Source: Rheum nobile
Lineage: Eukaryota > Streptophyta > Magnoliopsida > Caryophyllales > Polygonaceae
Assembly: GCA_027886185.1 (NCBI GenBank)
Contig: WOAB01000528.1
Coordinates: forward strand, 1,612,001 to 1,676,000
DNA: 64,000 bases
Direction of reading: 5' to 3'
Shown: positions 1 to 10,867 of the stretch, one piece after another
Position numbering within the stretch: the stretch's first letter is position 1
Layout of the letters: each line of letters starts with the position of its first letter
Notes under the pieces: model-generated
What the model was told of the DNA's origin: nothing
Databases searched by the model: none
The model's input: the letters and a program-made list of their open reading frames with translations, nothing else
Position numbers and translations under genes: made by a program

Positions 1-180
1 TTAGATGATCTTTTTTTTAATATAGTAAGATTTTGAGGTTCCAGAAAATACCAAATCTGGTTCCTCGAGAGACCAAAAAATTGGTAGTCGGAACAACTGA
101 CTAGGGAAAAGAACCAACAACAAAAAGAACAAAATTACAACAAAAGTTTAAAAGAAACAAACAACACTGAAATGAGTTAG
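1..180 (-). repeat. LINE-like 3' tail fragment
   Basis: Read on the minus strand, this stretch shows a CTCTCGAG motif, then a ...ATCTTAC... motif, then an A-run (a T-run on the plus strand near position 10). Its layout matches the better preserved tails at 26745-27224 (plus) and 37728-38130 (minus). I see no coding capacity. The assignment rests on resemblance between copies in this window only. Confidence 0.3.
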
Positions 181-782
181 ACGAATAGACTTAATCGATG
201 AGAGAGACTCAAACATGGGTTGGAAGTAGCGCTGTGCAAAAATGGCCCGAACTCTCGATCGAATAGACTTGTTTGCTTCTCCCTTTACTCATTATTTTAT
301 TTGGTTTGTTTCATGTCGATTTTGTCCGACTTACAAGTCTAGCTCGAACTCTCGATCTACATGATATGTCTAATATTAAAGTGTTTATTCAAGTCTAACG
401 ACCCTTAAGGGGGTGAAGGAGTGATTTAAGGAATGATTTTGTAAAACAATTCTTATCCATCATCTAGTGGGTTGACTCGTTAACATGACCGGTCATGGCA
501 GATCACCGGCGTCGAACTGCCGTGGCAAATGGCAATATTCAGACTACATACGAAATTTTTAGAAAAAAAACGGCTTTCAACTTCATTTATCCTGCAAATT
601 GCAAATCAAAGCACAAGGATATGAAAGCTGGTTTTACGTAGGTCTTTATACCAGTCAAAATCTTACCTTATCATAAAAAAAAACACAAAGATATATCTTT
701 TGTCCAATCCATATCTCACTAAAATTCAATCAAGAACCATTCTGTTTCTTTTTCCCTTGCCTTCTCAGAAGGGGGATTCTAA
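181..782. other. Intergenic, no gene seen
   Basis: No credible coding region. A short tail like the LINE 3' ends (ATCTTACCTTATC followed by an A-run) occurs at about 658-685. The bases TAA at 780-782 are a plausible 3-bp target site for the Harbinger element that starts next. Confidence 0.4.
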
Positions 783-831
783 GGCTCTGTTCGGTAAAAC
801 AATAGCCTCAACTAACTATTTAAGGGTATAA

Positions 832-895
832 TCACGTGCATAGCACGTGACTAATTTTTGGCTCAAAGGTTGCCCATCACGTGAAGTGCACGTGA
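832..895. promoter_or_regulatory. Paired CACGTG palindromes near Harbinger left end
   Basis: Two 19-bp imperfect palindromes lie at 832-850 and 877-895. Each has a TCACGTG arm, a short spacer and a CACGTGA arm, giving four CACGTG (G-box) cores in 64 bp. They lie 50-110 bp inside the left terminus. They could be subterminal transposase sites or light/bZIP/bHLH-type promoter elements; the sequence cannot decide which. Confidence 0.5.
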
Positions 896-1132
896 CTGGA
901 CATCAGAGAAGCCCTCGACCTCGTCTTCTCTTCTTCGATATGCAGTCGTTTCTCTTCTTCGATAGCAGTCGATAAACAACACATCAACCCAATCCTCCTC
1001 TGCTCACGAGGACGACTCCAGCTAGAAACCCCATCGTCAGACGCTGGTCCGGTGTCCAAGAGGCTCGCGAAAGGCGCTCGTCCGCGACGGCTAGAGACGA
1101 CATCGTCCGCCCGCCGCTGCTCTGAAAATTTG

Positions 1133-1889
1133 TAAGTCGACCTTCATCATTCTCTTGATTTCGAACGAGTAATGTCCCTCAATCCTTCGCCTATTGATGA
1201 GTGTTTGTAATTCGAGCTTCATTCACTGAATTTAGGGTTCAATTTAGGGTTCACTGAATTTAGGGTTCAATTTAGGGTTCACTGAATTTAGGGTTCAATA
1301 TAGGGTCGAGATTGCCTATTTCACTGAATTTAGGGTTCAATTTAGGCCTAATCGTGAGCTAGTTGAATATAGGGTCGAGATTTCACTGAATTAGGGATAA
1401 TCGTGAGCTAGTTGATTACTTAACCTATTTAACTGAATTTTAACTGAATTTAGGGTATTTAACTGAATTTAGGATATTTAACTGAATTAGCATTTTGGAA
1501 TGAATTTAGGGTACTTGGTAAAGGGATAATCGTGACATAATTGATTTATGACAAATCGTTAATTTGCAAGAGATTCACTGGACTTATGGTAATTGATTTA
1601 GGCCTACTTGTTTAGGCTATTGCTATTTCACTGAATTTGTCATAAATCACTGAATTTTGTACTTGTTAGATACTGATTTAGGGCTACTTGTTACTTACTT
1701 CACTGAATTTTGCACTTCTAAATTCTGATAATTCATGTAATGTTACTTGTTAGATAATGATTTAGGGCTATTTGTTAGCTATATGTCACTGAATTTTGCT
1801 ATGTTAAATACTGATTTAGGGCTACTTGTTAGTTAATTGATTTAGGGCTATGCATGTTAAATATGTAATGTTTGTCTAAATAATATTAG
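1133..1889 (+). repeat. Leader intron with TTTAGGG-type repeats
   Basis: A GTAAGT donor near 1132 and a TTAG acceptor just before the ORF1 start codon suggest an intron in the 5' leader. Between about 1230 and 1480 it holds diverged tandem units built from TTTAGGGTTCA and CACTGAA, so the plant telomere heptamer TTTAGGG recurs many times. No coding signal is present. Confidence 0.5.
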
Positions 1890-1892
1890 GGC

Positions 1893-4800
1893 ATGGCTGA
1901 ACAAAGTATAGATACTGAAATTGTGAAAGGGAAAGGATCTGGAAAGAGGAAGGCAATAGCAAAGGAAAAGTCATTCCATTGGACTGAGTCGCTTACTTTA
2001 ACTTTTTTGGAAGTCCTAAGATTTCTAAAAAGAAAAAATGGGTATGGTGTGGCCTTCAATTGGCCCGAGATATGTTCTGAATTTAAGAAGAAAACAAAGA
2101 TGGCTATAACGCCTAAAACTGCCCAGAATAAATATTTCGCTCAAAGGAGAAAATGGTCGAATTGGGGAAAAATCAGGCACATGGAGACTGGTGTAGGTTG
2201 GGATGAAACAACTGGTCGCATTATGGCAGATGAGGAATGGTGGCAAAAGAAAAGAAAGGTATGTTATCGCAATTCTTGTCCTACTACTTTTAAATTTGTC
2301 ATGGTTTCTTTTTTCTTTGAATCTTTACATATGTTAGATAATGATTTAGGGCTACTTGTTAGCTGTTTTTTTTTCTGATTTCCACACAACATTTAGGGCA
2401 TTTGCTATTTTTTTGCTAAGTTAGTTTTGTCAATCCCACACAGCATTTTAACTATTACAAATGGATTGTTCAGGAGTTAGGTGATGCGTATACATCCTTC
2501 AGAAGGAGAGGAGTGCAACCAGAGATAAGTGATATGTGGGATTACATCTATACTGAATTGGTGGCGTCCGGGAAGCACGTTGTGGCTGCATCGATGGAAC
2601 CTGATTCGGTTCCCGTGGGCGTTGATGATGATGTTATGGTCCAGACTGATGCTGAGGATGATCTCCTTGAGGCTCAATTGGAAAAAGACGCTGAAGATGA
2701 CGAACATGAAGTTACTCAAACCTGGGGTACTCAACCGCTCACAGGGACAACTGGCCCAACGTTGCAATCACAATCAAAAGGTAAGGCCCATATCGTCCTG
2801 ATAACAGGTTTTCGTCGTGTAAAACTGCTATGCAAAATATCCGAACAAACCTTAAACCGTAGTCCTAGGTAAGTAAAGGTCCAATCCACAGGAAGGCGAA
2901 TTCTATCTAAATATGAAATTCGTATGTCAATCAAACGTAACCAAAGGGGGGTTTTGTGAGTTTTGTAAGTTCTAAACATGCAAAAGGTAAACAAGCTAAA
3001 AGTTGATGAAATCAGTGATGGGAAAAGCACTTAGTCAAACAACATCCACTATTCGTATGACAAGTTGATCCTAGATACTCATTCAAAATCTCATGCAATG
3101 GAAATTCCAATTCCTTTTCAGATATAACTAATAGCACAACCAGATACTATTAGCACTAACTAATTAAACAACCCTGAAACTATCAAGATTCAGTTTAACA
3201 GCAGCTTTACGGATATGAATATAGCTGGATACAATTTTAGCATAAAACAACCAGCTTTTATCCTAGAATGTAAATCAATTCTCTTCTGCATAAGACTAGC
3301 ACAACCAGATACTAGCACGATGCAGTTGCTACTCTGAAATAGATATGCTCAACCAGTAACAATCTAAGTCTAGCAATAGATCAATAACGACAAACCCTAG
3401 TTGCGTCCAAGATAGAGATTATCAATATCAATCATAAGCAACTTAAGCAAGAGAAAGATAAAAACCATGCAATAGATTAAGAACGAGAACCTCACAACTG
3501 AATCAAAATGAAAGCTTCAGCGTCTGACTAAGCCAAGGAGGCTTAGTTCTTCATAACGTAGAAAGGAGAAGTAGAATTAGGGTTTTGAGATAAAACGAAG
3601 ATTGGAAAACAAGCCTAATCTCAACCCTTAAATACTAAAGGAAATAAAGTTAAGTTAACCTAAAACGAAATAATAAAAAGTCATAAAATAATGCAAATAA
3701 GGAAACGGCGCGGCGGACTTCAGACGTTCACGGCAGCCGCTACACCCTTCACGGCGGGCGCCGTAATTGTAGCGGTCGCCGTCTTTCCACGGCGGGCGCC
3801 GTGGAAAAGTCGTAGCTGAGGCTTCTGGAATGGATTTGGCGGCGGTCGCCGTAAGTTGCACGGCGGTCGCCGTGAACTCGTTTCTTCCTCCTATGTCTCT
3901 TCAGCTCCCGAAAGCGTGTCTTCAGCACCTCCTCGCCAATACTTCATAACTCCTTGGCGTCTACTACTGGTGGCTTCCTCCTCAGTGTCTCATATGATCT
4001 CCAAAATAGCTCAAACACCTCCAAATACACCAACTTCGCCTCCAAACGCCATACACATGAATGTGTCTAAATCTACCCAAATGGCACCAATAAAACCTCT
4101 AATGACTCTTACTTAAGCCCTATAAAGTAGTGCTTATCAAACCACCCCATGCTTAGACCTTTGCTCGTCCTCGAGTAAACTAATAAAGAGTCTACTCCTC
4201 CAATGCAGCACCCAAGGTTTCAGGAAGCATATCCTCCAACTAAGAGTCACCTAACCCATGTCAAGCTCCTGGCACCAATCTCATTCACAACACATCCACA
4301 ACTCAACAAGCTTAAGGGGCAAGCAGAGTACTTCCCCAAAGCTAACCCGGACATCCAAAAGTGTGAGTAACCTCTAATCCTAGTCTCCATCTATTGCTCC
4401 TTATGTCTCCCAGAGTGACCTACCTGACAATCCTTCTTTGACTCCTCTTCTTATGATGCCTCGCCAAGAATAATGAGAAATCCTAAAATCACTCTTCTTC
4501 TTTTTCGCTCATTTTGCCAAGGCGTCCTTTTGGGTTTTCACCAAGCCACTCATTTCATTTTTCAATAGATGTACTCACATAAGCTCACGTCACTCTTGAC
4601 CTCATATTACCCCAGCCTAATGCTGGTCCAAGCCACTTGCTTATTACCTAGGCCGCCCTTTCGGGTTTTCGACCTATCCCAGGATTTTTATGATAGCCTT
4701 TTTTCAAACTTTTGGCTCTTTTCATTTTATTCATTTTTCTCCTCAACAACGTAGCAAGTATAAAACCCCACCCCATGCTTAAACATTGCATTGTCCTCAA

Positions 4801-7800
4801 TGTAATGAAAGACAAAAGAATAAAGCACAGGGAAAAGCAAAAAAATAACTCACAACGTTGCCGAGTTGGCTTGGACACTTCCTTGTCGCTGGCGGTGTAC
4901 TCATGAAAGTTCATGTCCTGGATGTTGGCATCAACGCCATAATCTTCATCTATCGTGCAACCATAGGGAACCACTGCGGTGAATAGTGGTATGGCCAGGA
5001 TGGCGGGGTTGCACGGCCTTCAACGAACACAAAAAAGGGGCCCAGATGTAATCGTGGTGTGGGCCCTAGTGTTCCTCCTCCCCAGCTGTCGACTGCAGGG
5101 CCATCATCGTTGCCAAATGAATGGAGGGTGAATGTATTCCTCCGTTAGCAACATGATGTGCACCTCTCGTGGGAAATCTGGACAGCCCGGTAAAACTTTT
5201 TTTTTTTGACTTTTTCCTCCCCGTTTAAAGTCTTTTCGGGGTATTTTATTTTCGTCTTTTGCTCCCCGTTTAAGGTTTTTTCGGGGCCCATATTTTTTTT
5301 TGATAGAAAGAAAACAAACCTGAAAATGGCTGCGATCGCCGTAATTAAACCGCGGTCGCCGTTATTTGCCGCAAGTGAAGTTTCGGAGAAGGTGAAAACG
5401 GCGGGCGCCGTAAGGTCGGCGGCGGGCGCCGTGACCTCTTTCTTCACTTTGAAACGCTTCCTGCAGGTTAGTTCGACACAAAAAAGAAAAACTAAAAGGA
5501 AAAACAAAAGAAAATGACTAAGGGAAGGAAAATAAACTACCTAACATCGGGTTGCCTCCCGAGCAGCGCCTTGGTTAATGTCGTGGCTCGACATACTACT
5601 CGAATAACCTCAATCCATATCATCAGGCTCTTTGGGAACCTTCTCAATCCATACCTCATTCCTGAACCAATCATGGAAAGGTTTGAACCTTAGACCATGC
5701 TTCTTCTTCAGTGGCTTCTCCATCTTGACCTTCTTAGTCGCGTCTACCCCATGCTTAGATCGATCAGGGGGTGTTTAGCCTTGACTTCAGGGACCTGCAC
5801 TGAAGAGGGAACGAGCTTCTCGCTCGGGGTCAGCAGTAAAGGCGATTTGCCTGGTAGCTCTGGAGGAAGCTTATAGTAAGTGTCCGACTCATTGACACCT
5901 TCCTGTAACTCAGTAGATAGAGTAAAATCCAAACTAGAATCAACAATAGACTGTATGTCATCTAGGTGCTCATCATCAGAAGCATCGTGCACCACAGGCT
6001 CAAGTACATCAATTGCACACAAAGAATGACCATCAGAGGGGAATTTCATGGCTTCATAGATATTATAATTAATGGTTTGGCAATCAAATTCCATAGTCAA
6101 GGAACCAGTACTCACATTGATCTTAGTGTTGACAGTTTTCAAGAAGGGTCTCCCTAACAGAATAGGGGCTGCATGCATATCATGTTCCATATCAAGCACA
6201 TAGAAGTCAGCAGGAAAAGTAAGATCACCAACCCTAACCAAAACATCCTCCACTATCCCTATACGACGTACACTAGATCTATCAGCTAACTGAATGGCAA
6301 TATTAGTGGCATGCATGGGTCCTAATCCTAAGGATTCACAAAGAGATGAAGGTAAAACGTTAATGGAAGCACCCAAATCTAACATAGCTTTATTGAACTT
6401 GGTACCTCCAATAGTGACAGGAATGGTGAACATACCTGGGTCGCCACACTTCTTGGGTAAGCGCTTCTGAAAAATAGCAGAGACATGTTCGCTTACCTTC
6501 ACCTTCTTCTTGTTGTTCCTATCCTGATTCCTCTTTGTGGTGCACATCTGCTTCAAGAACTTCGCATAACGAGGGACATACTTGATCAAATTTAGGAGAG
6601 GCATGTTGGCCTCAACGTTTTTGAACATCTCAAACATGTCCTTGTCCTGTGCAAGTGGCTTGGTATGCTTCAAAGGCAGATGGGAATGGTGCAACGGGCT
6701 TCCACTCAGGAAAAATTGGAGGTACATACTTCTTCTCAGCCTCAGCATCGGCTTCAGGTGTGCGGCGGGCGCCGTAAGAAGTGCGGCGGGCGCCGTGAAC
6801 ATCATCAGAAAATTCGAAGTTTGGCTCACCGTCACGGCGGGCGTCGTGATTATTGCGGCGGTCGTCGTGATTATTACGGCGGGCGCCGCAATTTTCATCA
6901 GAAAAGTCGAGAGCAGAATCATCTTTACGGCGGTCGCCGTCGCTGTTCTTCTCCAAATCCTCGTTTTCTTCCTCGTTGACCTTAGGCTCATCCTCTTCGA
7001 GTCTCTTCCCGCTCCTCAGAGTTATAGCACTGACGTTCCTAATGTTCGGGTTCACTTCCGTTTGAGATGGAAGTTTACCAGAAATCTTCGCGTCAAGCTT
7101 GCTCACCACCTGAGAGATCTGGCCAAATTGCCTTTCCAAGTTCTGAATGCTGGATTGTGTAGTCTCTTGGAATTGCAATTGGTTCTTAGACAGCTTAGCA
7201 ATATTCTCATTGAGGTTCACGTGGCTCTAAATCAACATCTTCATCATACCCTCCATAGACGACGAAGGGTTCGAGCTTTGCCCTTGAGGTTGTGGCACAA
7301 ATGGTGGCCTAGGTTGTTGAGGATGACCCTGTTGTTGATTTTGTTCCGGGTCTCTCCACCTGAAGTTGGGATGATCCCTCCAACATGGATTGTAGGTATT
7401 GGAGTAGGGATCATGCATGGGCCTCTGCTGATATCCTCCTACTGCATTCACTTCCTCTTGTAGAGTAGGACATGAATCAGTAGGATACAAGTCGTCATGA
7501 CAAATCTCACAGGCCTTAGCCTGCTGGGGCGTACCTTTCAGCTTCAGATGCCTCACCTCCTCTCTCAGCACATCAAAATCAGCTTCATCAATTTTCACTT
7601 GAGAACCAGCAACAACCAAGTTGTGGGAGCCTTTCCCACTGTATTGCCTAGAGTCATCAGCCAGTGTAGCAAATACCTCCAGAGCTTCCTCATAAGTCCT
7701 CTTCATAATATTTCCACCACATGAAGAGTTCACCATTCGACGATCATCTTCACGGAGTTCTCCATGCAGATAAAGAATCAGATCATGATTAGCATAACCA

Positions 7801-10126
7801 TGGTAGGGGCAACTCTTCACCAGTTTCTTGAAGCGTTCATAGTAGTCATAGAGAGACTCATTAGATAGTTGCTCTATGTTGCAAATCTTTTTTTTGAGTT
7901 GATTAGACTTGATAGCTGGAAAGTATTTGTCGAGAAACACCTTCTTCAAATTCACCCAAGTAGTGATGCTTCCTGGCGGTAAAGAATGATATCAGTCCTT
8001 CGCGGAGTCCTTCAGAGAAAAGGAAAAGACTCTCAACCTCATCTGATCTTCAGTAATCTCAGATGGCCTCATACTGGTGCAGACCTCAAGGAACTCATCC
8101 AGGTGCTGAATAGGATCCTCAAGCGGGGTTCCACTGAATTTCGGGAGTAAATGGACTACTCATGTCTTGAGCTCAAATTTAACCCCATCACCCAGGGCAG
8201 GGAATTGCACAGCACGAGTTGGTTGCTCCAAGTTAGGAGTTGTCAAGGACTCAAGAGTAACACGTTGATCAGCCATCGTATCAGCTTCCTGAAGTAGTAT
8301 ATTCGCAGCCCTGCGAGCTTGAAGAAAAGTTCTCTCGATCTCTGGATCAAAAACTAGAGGTAGATTATTAGTAACACGGGTGTGAACCATAAGATAGGTT
8401 CACACCAAGATTGGCACACAAATCACACACACAAAATAGATTATTGCCTCCCCGGCAACGGCGCCAGTTTGATAACAGGTTTTCATCGTGTAAAACTGCT
8501 ATGCAAAATATTCGAACAAACCTTAAACCGTAGTCCTAGGTAAGTAAAGGTCGAATCCACAGGGAGGCGAATTCTATCTAAATATGAAATTCGTATGTCA
8601 ATCAAACGTAACCAAAGGGGGGTTTTGTGAGTTTTGTAAGTTCTAAACATGCAAAAGGTAAACAAGCTAAAAGTTGATGAAATCAGTGATGGGAAAAGCA
8701 CTTAGTCAAACAACATCCACTATTCGTATGACAAGTTGATCCTAGATACTCATTCAAAATCTCATGCAATGGAAATTCCAATTCCTTTTCAGATATAAGT
8801 AATAGCACAACCAGATACTATTAACACTAACTAATTAAACAACCCTGAAACTATCAAGATTCAGTTTAACAGCAGATTTACGGATAGGAATATAGTTGGA
8901 TACAATTCTAGCATAAAACAACCAGCTTTTATCCTAGAATATAAATCAATTCTCTTCTGCATAAGACTAGCACAACCAGATACTAGCACGATGCAGTTGC
9001 TACTCTGAAATAGATATGCTCAACCAGTAACAATCTAAGTCTATCAATAGATCAATAACGACAAACCCTAGTTGCGTCCAAGATAGAGATTATCAATATC
9101 AATCATAAGCAACTTAAGCAAGAGAAAGATAAAAACCATGCAATAGATTAAGAATGAGAACCTCACAACTGAATCAAAACGAAAGCTTCAGCGTCTGACT
9201 AAGCCAAGGAGGCTTAGTTCTTCATAACGTAGAAAGGAGAAGTAGAATTAGGGTTTTGAGATAAAACGAAGATTGGCAAACAAGCCTAATCTCAACCCTT
9301 AAATACTAAAGGAAATAAAGTTAAGTTAACCTAAAACGAAATAATAAAAAGTAATAAAATAATGCAAATAAGGAAACGGCGCGGCAGACTTCAGACGTTC
9401 ACGGCGGCCGCTGTACCCTTCACGGCGGGCGCCGTAATTGCGGCGGTCGCCGTCTTTCCACGGCGGGCGCCGTGGACAAGTCGTAGCTGAGGCTTCTGGA
9501 ATGGATTTGGCGGCGGTCGCCGTAAGTTGCACGGCGGTCGCCGTGAACTCGTTTCTTCCTCCTTTGTCTCTTCAGCTCCCGAAAGCGTGTCTTCAGCACC
9601 TCCTCGCCAATACTTCATAACTCCTTGGCGTCTACTACTGGTGGCTTCCTCCTCAGTGTCTCATATGATCTCCAAAATAGCTCAAACACCTCCAAATACA
9701 CCAACTTTGCCTCCAAATGCCATACACATGAATGCGTTTAAATCTACCTGAATGGCACCAATAAAACCTCTAATGACTCTTACTTAAGCCCTATAAAGTA
9801 GTGCTTATCACGTCCCAACAACAATGAGTATACAAAAAAAGAGGAAAAGGCAATCACCTTCAGCTGCCTTGTTTAGCGAGCAAATTGCGTCTGTGGAGGA
9901 AACTGGTAAACAAATGTTGACATTGATGAAAAATGATTTTGAGGCGAGCACCACAGGAGATGACACCAAATACAACGAGGTTGTTGGGGTGCTAGACAAG
10001 CTTGTTGATTCTAGTCTCGTTGAAGGGGGTTCTGGCTTATGGTGTTTTGCCGTGACTGAGTTGGAAAAGAAAAATAGACGTAGGACATTTATGAAGATAA
10101 AGACCGATGAATTCAGGGTCAAGTGA
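1893..10126 (+). CDS. Harbinger ORF1, Myb/SANT-like protein (interrupted)
   Basis: Exon 1 is 1893-2258, exon 2 is 2474-2798, and it continues at 9816-10126 after the Athila-like insertion. Splice signals are GTATGT after 2258 and TTCAG before 2474. With the insertion and one CGTCC copy discounted, the coding length is 1002 nt, an exact multiple of three with no internal stop (about 333 aa). The N-terminus is lysine-rich. A Myb/SANT-like domain follows (about residues 28-120), with FHWTE near its start and DEEWW at its end. The middle is acidic, and a basic KKRKRQ stretch starts the C-terminal third. In this family ORF1 binds DNA and helps the transposase enter the nucleus and cut; that role is inferred here. 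Confidence 0.8.
2799..4139 (-). repeat. 3' LTR of the Athila-like element
   Basis: Begins TGATAACAGG and ends GTGCTTATCA on the plus strand. It is bounded on the left by the CGTCC duplication and on the right by a purine tract (read on minus) with GGGGTGG at about 4141-4150. It carries the same GC-rich palindrome cluster at 3701-3875. Confidence 0.9.
3701..3875. repeat. GC-rich palindrome cluster, LTR copy 1
   Basis: Several copies of the core ACGGCG-GK-CGCCGT (K = G or T), an interrupted palindrome, lie 10-30 bp apart. Three more clusters of the same motif occur at 5326-5432, 6763-6940 and 9380-9546, all inside the same retrotransposon. The surrounding DNA is AT-rich. Confidence 0.8.
4140..5743 (-). 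other. Non-coding 3' internal region with repeated polypurine-like motif
   Basis: This occupies the place where pol would normally be, but no RT, RNase H or integrase motif is visible in any frame. On the minus strand the motif TAAGCATGGGGT occurs three times (about 4144-4155, 4771-4782 and 5747-5757). The outermost copy is in the position of the real polypurine tract. A duplicated unit with CCCCGTTTAA and TTTTCGGGG lies at 5218-5290. Confidence 0.6.
5326..5432. repeat. GC-rich palindrome cluster, non-coding internal
   Basis: Four to five copies of the GGCGGGCGCCGT or GCGGTCGCCGT type core stand in the non-coding 3' half of the Athila-like element. They show the same arrangement as the copies in the LTRs. 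Confidence 0.75.
5744..8390 (-). pseudogene. Athila-like gag-protease polyprotein, disrupted
   Basis: Reading starts at ATG 8390. Gag covers roughly 8390-6700, including the conserved region with SCPYHGY near 7800. The aspartic protease lies around 6470-6050, with MLDLGASINVLPSS containing the DLGAS active-site loop and PILLGRPFLKT. In-frame stops lie at 8162-8160 (TGA), about 7996-7994 (TGA) and 7229-7227 (TAG), and a frameshift falls near 6700-6660. GC-rich palindromes at 6760-6940 sit inside the coding region in frame and encode repeated GARR/DDRR peptides. No zinc knuckle is obvious. The protein as present could not be made whole. Confidence 0.8.
6763..6940. repeat. GC-rich palindrome cluster inside coding sequence
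   Basis: Six copies lie within the gag-protease reading frame, spaced 18-60 bp apart. Two are changed to GGCGTCGTGA and GGTCGTCGTGA. Each adds a short Arg-rich peptide (GARR, DDRR or DARR) to a linker between gag and protease. Confidence 0.75.
8449..8466 (-). other. Primer-binding site, tRNA-Asp type
   Basis: Read on the minus strand this is TGGCGCCGTTGCCGGGGA, three bases inside the 5' LTR. It matches the complement of the 3' end of plant tRNA-Asp, the usual primer of Athila-type gypsy elements. It fixes the orientation of the element. Confidence 0.85.
8470..9810 (-). repeat. 5' LTR of the Athila-like element
   Basis: This LTR is 1341 bp, the same length as its partner at 2799-4139. It is the 5' copy because the primer-binding site adjoins it at 8449-8466. 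It contains a cluster of GC-rich palindromes at 9380-9546 within otherwise AT-rich sequence. Confidence 0.9.
9380..9546. repeat. GC-rich palindrome cluster, LTR copy 2
   Basis: This is the counterpart of the cluster at 3701-3875. The copies differ by several substitutions inside the palindrome units (for example GCAGCCGC versus GCGGCCGC), so the units mutate but keep the core. Confidence 0.75.
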
Positions 10127-10867
10127 TTGGCTCACGAGTACAGAAACAGTGGCCAAGTGTAGATGCACTTCCACCGAGTGGCATTATGCAAACTTTGTTG
10201 ACATTTCTTGTTTCTCTGAAAACATGGCATGTGTTTTAAGACAATTTGTCTTCGTATTTTTTATCTTGTATGTTTTATGTGGTGTTATGCAAACTATGTG
10301 GTGTTATGTGGTTTTCTGTAAACTCTGTTGACATTTCTTTATATAAGCGTGCATTGTATTACAGTTTGTATTACGTTTTAATATGTAATGATTGTTCGTA
10401 TATAACAGGGTGTTATATACCCTAGGCTATGGATGGCCAGCTCAGAAAAGTCAAGTGTAAACTGTCCAAAAGAGATGTCAGAAATAAGTGGTATCCTCGT
10501 TGCAAGCTGTGGTTGGATATGAACACTCAACTTTTAACAGCTTACTAACGAAGGTACATCATTAAGGTCCCTTGTTTTGATTCGGAATTGACTGGGATCA
10601 TGTGGATGAGAGAAATCATAGACTCAGAGTCAGATGTGTGGTGCCTGATTTCATTTAGAATGGAACGACATGTCGTCCTAGACTTGTGAAAAGAGTTAGA
10701 GAATTATGGCTTAAAAGCGTCTCGAAATATGACAGTGCTAGAAAAAGTGGGAGTGTTTCTATACATAATTGCTCTAGGACAGTCCAACATAGCAACATGT
10801 GAACGTTTTCAGAGATCAGGAGACACTGTTAGTCGAGTAGTCCATCAAGTATTGGATGCATTAGTTG

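Larger units (their letters stand above)
2799..9810 (-). mobile_element. Athila-like Ty3/gypsy element lacking pol (gag-protease only)
   Basis: Two 1341-bp LTRs flank 4.3 kb. Termini are TGATAA...TTATCA and the target duplication is CGTCC (2794-2798 and 9811-9815). The primer site next to the 8470 LTR sets the orientation to minus. The gag and aspartic-protease regions resemble plant Athila-group proteins. No reverse transcriptase, RNase H or integrase is visible between the protease and the 3' LTR, so the element depended on other copies to move. The LTRs differ at roughly 30 sites by eye (about 2%). It sits inside exon 2 of Harbinger ORF1. Confidence 0.9.

Noticed and set aside
6582..7463. 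293-aa plus-strand ORF with GAVRSAAGAV repeats
   Set aside because: Antisense shadow of the gag-protease region. The repeats are the GC-rich palindromes read in the other direction.
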